Shown here piece after piece: positions 59,481-64,000 of a stretch of DNA of 64,000 nt; the stretch's first letter is position 1; every line of letters begins with the position of its first letter. Position numbers and translations under genes: made by a program. The notes under the pieces were generated by a model. That model was not told where the DNA came from. It saw only the letters and a program-made list of their open reading frames with translations, and made no database searches. The DNA is from Pithys albifrons albifrons (taxonomy: Eukaryota > Chordata > Aves > Passeriformes > Thamnophilidae), in NCBI RefSeq assembly GCF_047495875.1, contig NC_092497.1:58943977-59007976 (forward strand). The letters are read 5' to 3'.

Positions 59481-62400
59481 ACATTTTGCCCAATTATCTC
59501 CTGGTTTGTAAGGGTCTGGACCTTCTTTTGTTTTGTTTCTTTTACTTGTTTGGGTTTCAGCCAGGAAGGAAGGACGGACTTTGGTCCAATATTTGAATTG
59601 CACAGTAGAAATTACTTAATTTCTCTCCCCATATACCTCATTAGCTAAGAAAATAGCACTGAAATAGGACTTAGAGGGGGCTATTGTCTCCTCTGCTTGA
59701 CTACTTCCACAAAAATGTATATACCTTAGTACATGTAAATGATCACCTAACATAGTAGGATAATGACCAGCTGGCAACCTTGTTTATCTGGTTTCCAAAG
59801 GCATTTCTGCCAAAACAAAACTGGCTTATTCCAAGAAGAGCAGACTATAGAAAACAAAGAGCATGTCTTTGTAGGGATACCATGTCATGAAAAAATCTAA
59901 CTGTGAGCAGGACAGTTTTAGGCACTAGTATGTGTTAACACAGCAGCATGCCTAACATACTTGGCTCCCAAGAGGTTGGGAGGGTTTGCTCAGGTGATTT
60001 TTTTTCCTCCTTCCCCAGCACATGCTGTTCCCATTATCCCAGTCAGGCATATAGTACAAAGCCCAGTATCATACCATATGAATATATCCAAGGGACCAGT
60101 GTTAATTGGTCAGATACTGAAATTCAAACCCGACAAAATATATGCTTCCTACCTATTTATCTCAGTTTGTGGTTCTGTATGTTTTCATTTTGTATTCTCT
60201 ATCTGTCCCATGAACAATCAAGGCAACAGTGAACAAAGAAGGATGAGAGACCCAAGGTCTGTGTTTATCAGACACAGTCTGAAAGACTTGCTGCTCTTAA
60301 CTGTTTCTTTCACAGGAAGCAACCCTGACATGTACTGTTGCTGTTGGGCAGATCAACCTGCCAGTTTCACATTTGTGTCACCCACTAACATTTTCTCAAC
60401 TCTACTTCTCAGAAAAATGGAGAAGAGACATACCAAAAATTTCTCAGAAACATTTTCACAACTTCTCTTTTAACATGTTTTGTAAGCAGACAGAAGAATG
60501 TTGAAGGACAGCAAGCTATGGAGATGGTAATAAACATGTTTGTTTTAAACATATATTTATTGCTGGCCTCAAGCTGGACACATAGAACAGTCAAGGTTTC
60601 ACACAAATCAAAGCAATCAGAAATTATTTTCATCTGTTTTACCACAATATGCTTAGGCTTCACATCCTGACAGGCTGAGATGTCTTCCTGATGCAGCTTC
60701 TGGAGTTTGAAGCCTCCACATATAGCGTCTGGGAATTTTGTTCCAGCAACTCCTGTCCGTCCATCTTTGTTGGTGTGAGGTTCAGAAGTGTTGCTGAGTG
60801 GTAATTCTACTGGAAAGCAAGGATGTATCTGTGCTGGGAGAGCTTAAATCCCCCCAAAATACAAAATGCAGTGAAATGACCTTTTCTTCTGTTTGTTCTG
60901 TTGCAGCAATGTGTTCATATAGTGATTTTCAGGCCTTGTAGCTGACTATTTCTGCAGGACATTGGCATTCACTGCCTTCTTTGTTTCTGCATGAATATGT
61001 AAAAACAAAAGTGTCATGTTGTTTGAACAGATTTCTGGCCAGCCTTAATTTAGAACTGGAGTGTGTGCACATAGTTGGCTATTTCAAACTATCAGTCAAC
61101 TCCAAAAGGTTTTCTTTGTTTACTTAAGAGGCGAAAAACAAGAGTTGGTAAGGCTAATTCTTGGAGCCTGGAATTATCATATCAAACAGTGTTCTAAACT
61201 TGCGACAACCCAGTGTCTCTTTATCTGGCTTGTGCTTTTGGAACAAACAGTGCATGACTTAACACTCAGTTTCCATACACATCATAAACTTCAGCCAAAG
61301 AGGAAAAAAAAAGAAAAAACAAAACCCTGGATTGTTATGACATGGCTATAAATACAGACAGTGAATTATAACAGTAAAATGTTATGCAAATTACAGCTAA
61401 TTTTAAAATAGCCCAATCTGACTGCCTACAGAGTGTAGAATTATAAACTGTTGTTCAAACTCTTAATTTTTTACCCCTTCCAGCCATTCTTATTACTCCA
61501 AGATTTTAGTTTTAACAGCCATTGAAAAAGGATTTATATTGCCATGTAAAAATAGGAGTAGATCTGTAAGCCACTCCAAGTTACAGACTTTTTCTTATTT
61601 GCTTCAGGTGGGTAACCAGTGATTGTTTGTCCTTGTGCACAATGAACTTTTGGTGTCTACTCCTTTCCATGATGCCACACAGACAGATTTACAAAGATGC
61701 CATTTGGCACAATATTTTAGAGAGGTTTGTTATCAGGGTTTTGAGAGTGTGAGGCATCACAAGTGGTTTTAGTCTCCTAGGTGTGTTTGTCAGCATATGG
61801 GGCTGGCAGAAGCTTCATGTGATGTGACAGCTCAGAATTAGGTTTGAAACAACACTTAAAGAAAATATTTGAAAAAGAAAACAAGGTTGCTGTCCATCTG
61901 ATGGAAATCGCACTGGCTAAACAAATTCAGTGAGAGGTCAATGAAATCTGGTTAGAAAAAAAGTCCAGGTCTTTGGGCTGGCAAGACACAGTGCCCAGGA
62001 GCTATTTAAAGAGACCACACTACTTGTCACTGTCCTTTTCTGGCTGTGACTGTCCTCTATTCCACATAACATGCCTTAATGGAGAGCTTTCTATTTTCAA
62101 GGATATCTACCCACCAGACAAAATGCTTCATCACAAAAGTGTGGCCAAGGCGAAGTTAATTATGATGTATAAAGCGTTTCAAAGAAACAGGGTTGGACTG
62201 GGGGAAGGGGAGTGAGAAGAAAAATAGTATATTAAAAAACTTTCTGGGAACCAGCCAGGGAGAAAGATTAACCTCTGACAGTAAAGCAAAAACATGTTTA
62301 TCTTAGGGGCTTTTCCAGTTTACCTCTTTCTGTGCAGAGTGCCAGGTGGACTTTGTAAGGCAAAATCTCAGTTTGGGATAAAATGGAAATTCAGCAGTCC

Positions 62401-63601
62401 TTGGAGTGCCTACTGCCTCTGTCCTCACCTGCCAGCAAGTCCCCCCATGGGCCCAGGATCCGTTGCAGTCAACATTCCTGGGCAAAATGGAGCTCTCTTT
62501 CCCATGTGCAATAGCCAGTCTCAGCAGAGACTGACAATGTGTTTACAGCATTCCTTAGGGTCTGGAGCACTCTTACTGACTGATATGTAGTTTGTCATAG
62601 CTATGGTCACCTTCCTGTGTTAGAAATAGTCTATCATATGAGGTTTTGCTTGTGCAAAGGCTTTTCAGCCACAAATATGTATCCACACCTCACAATCTGC
62701 CCAAACAAGTTTGTCACAGGATCTCTTCAGGCCATCAACCCTACACTAGAACATTAATGACGGGAAGACCCTCAAGTTTTAATACTAAGAAATTACTGTC
62801 TCCTGGAGTTGGGCAAAAGAAAGAGAATACACCAACTCAAAAGGAAAAAACAATGCATTTCCTTAATTCTACAGTAGCTTGCTACCAATTCTTGCTCCCA
62901 GTCCATTCAATGACTGTATTTCAAAATATTCAACTACTGCCCTTAAGTTTTCCTTTTAAATCTTAAGGGTAGAATTAACAATTCCCTGAAAATAAACAGG
63001 CAAATTACACAGCTGAGTACATACAGCACAGTGGTGTGTGAGTGTATTTGCTATTAGCTGGACTAGGAATGTTTACAAGACACATTTTGTGTGATGATAC
63101 AATGTTTAAATTCTCCTCTTTCCAGCATGCCCTATAGACAGAATTGCTATTGAATAGGCTACCTTGTCTACTAATTTAGTTGAAAGAAATTAAAATCCGG
63201 AGATAACAGAACAGCACCAGGTGACCAGTTCATAAAGCTCCTCTCTGTTTTTATTGCCAGATTTCTAACACTTTGTTTTTCTCTTGCCCTTTTTGTCTAA
63301 CAGTGGATTGCTGAGGTTAGATGAGACATTATGCTTTCCAGACTTGGTATCACTCATTCTGTATATGCAATAAGTGGTGTATTGTGCTGATGTAAACAGC
63401 AGCTCCCAGATCTGGCACATTAATGTCTCTTGCCTAATTTTTCCACATGGAAACTACTTGTCCAGTGAGTCACTGTGTGTTTTCTTCCTCCTTCAGAAGA
63501 TTCTTCTTGGGAACCTCCACGCCCTGATGCTCCACCACAAGAATGATTTTCTTTTTTCATTTCTCTGCAGGATGCCCAATTAGGACATTCTTTTCTCTGT
63601 T

Positions 63602-63630
63602 GTTTTTTTTTTTTGTGTGTGTGTTTTTTT
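63602..63630. repeat. poly-T / (GT)n / poly-T tract
   Basis: A T12 run, five GT units and a T7 run follow one another. It is a short compound simple repeat. Confidence 0.85.
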
Positions 63631-64000
63631 CCCTTCAAATTGCATTGCAAGTCTGCAAGTATTTTCTTTTTCCGTTACCAAAACCACTATGTTTTCCAAT
63701 TCCTCAATCACCAATTTAGTCCTGGGATATGTATTATGAGAACTTGTTCTGGGTTACATGTGTCCCTGCTCATGCAACTACTAGGGGTGCTTCACATTGC
63801 AGAGGTGTGTGTTTTCATTTTAATCTCATCCATAGCAACTTCTTCAGACTTCTCAATTGGTTCAGGAGAAGAACAGGGGAAAGACAGAGTTTTGGTAATG
63901 TGCTGAGCCTCCTGAAGAAGAAGCAAGTAGCAAGCTGTACTACATCTCAAAATAGAAGAGTTTTATGATTCCTCAGTGTATTAAATCCCAAATTAAAGGC

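Larger units (their letters stand above)
59304..64000. other. unique DNA with long unrecognised open frames
   Basis: No gene can be named. The plus-strand frame 59961-60473 is open for 170 codons from a TTG; its first ATG is at 60078, giving 131 codons. A minus-strand frame is open for 144 codons from about 60843 down to 60409, overlapping it. Neither shows a known domain, signal peptide or convincing splice context. A modestly GC-richer patch lies at about 62395-62580. The remainder is AT-rich with simple tracts. Confidence 0.45.

Noticed and set aside
1..64000. Bacterial-style operons, CRISPR arrays, tRNA or rRNA genes
   Set aside because: No regularly spaced exact repeats with unique spacers, no cloverleaf with A/B boxes and no rRNA core sequence were seen. 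CR1 and avian LTRs show this is vertebrate nuclear DNA.

Overview
This window looks like AT-rich, gene-poor nuclear DNA from a bird, most likely a songbird (passerine). The evidence is the repeats: several CR1 LINE fragments with the typical avian 3' ends (tail repeats related to ATTCTGTG or its complement AGAATCATAGAATGG), plus endogenous-retrovirus LTRs of types I recognise from songbird genomes. No protein-coding gene, tRNA, rRNA or CRISPR array can be supported. The many short open frames are what chance gives in 64 kb of this composition, or they lie inside repeats. The window is probably an intergenic desert or the inside of a very large intron; the sequence alone does not decide which.

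Layout. Bases 1-81 are the last part of an ERVL-like LTR. From there to about 14.2 kb is mostly unique AT-rich DNA holding an old CR1 piece (6762-7015), an isolated GC- and CpG-rich block followed by a hairpin (10335-10500), an AAT microsatellite and a probable ancient amniote repeat near 12.7-12.9 kb. From 14272 to 15917 lies the best-preserved LINE: a CR1 3' end, including a broken reverse-transcriptase frame, split by a complete 713-bp solo LTR (14979-15691) flanked by the 5-bp duplication CTCAG. From 15.9 to 39 kb the DNA is again mostly unique, with a TAAAA microsatellite (about 19.0 kb), minus-strand CR1 pieces at 24.0 and 33.0 kb, an older CR1-like tail at 26.8 kb and a strong AT-rich palindrome at 27.2 kb. 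From 39 to 47.6 kb repeats are denser: a 60-bp CR1 tail (39.0 kb), a MIR-like SINE remnant (41 kb), CR1 pieces (43.3 and 45.9 kb), another probable ancient repeat (44.8 kb), and an A/C-only tract next to an unidentified GC-richer block (47.0-47.6 kb). From 47.6 to 58.2 kb there is little but simple sequence. About 58210-59303 is a large ERVL-like LTR region with internal tandem repeats, in the same family and orientation as the fragment at the left edge. The final 4.7 kb is unique DNA with two overlapping, unusually long but unrecognised open frames on opposite strands.

I found no convincing new gene system. The items most worth a second look are the CpG-rich block at 10.3 kb, the composite segment at 47.0-47.6 kb, the nested LTR with its palindromic terminus, and the open frames at 60.0-60.8 kb. 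Repeat names rest on recognising family consensus features from memory, so family is more reliable than subfamily, and boundaries are good to roughly 5-30 bp unless a duplication fixes them.
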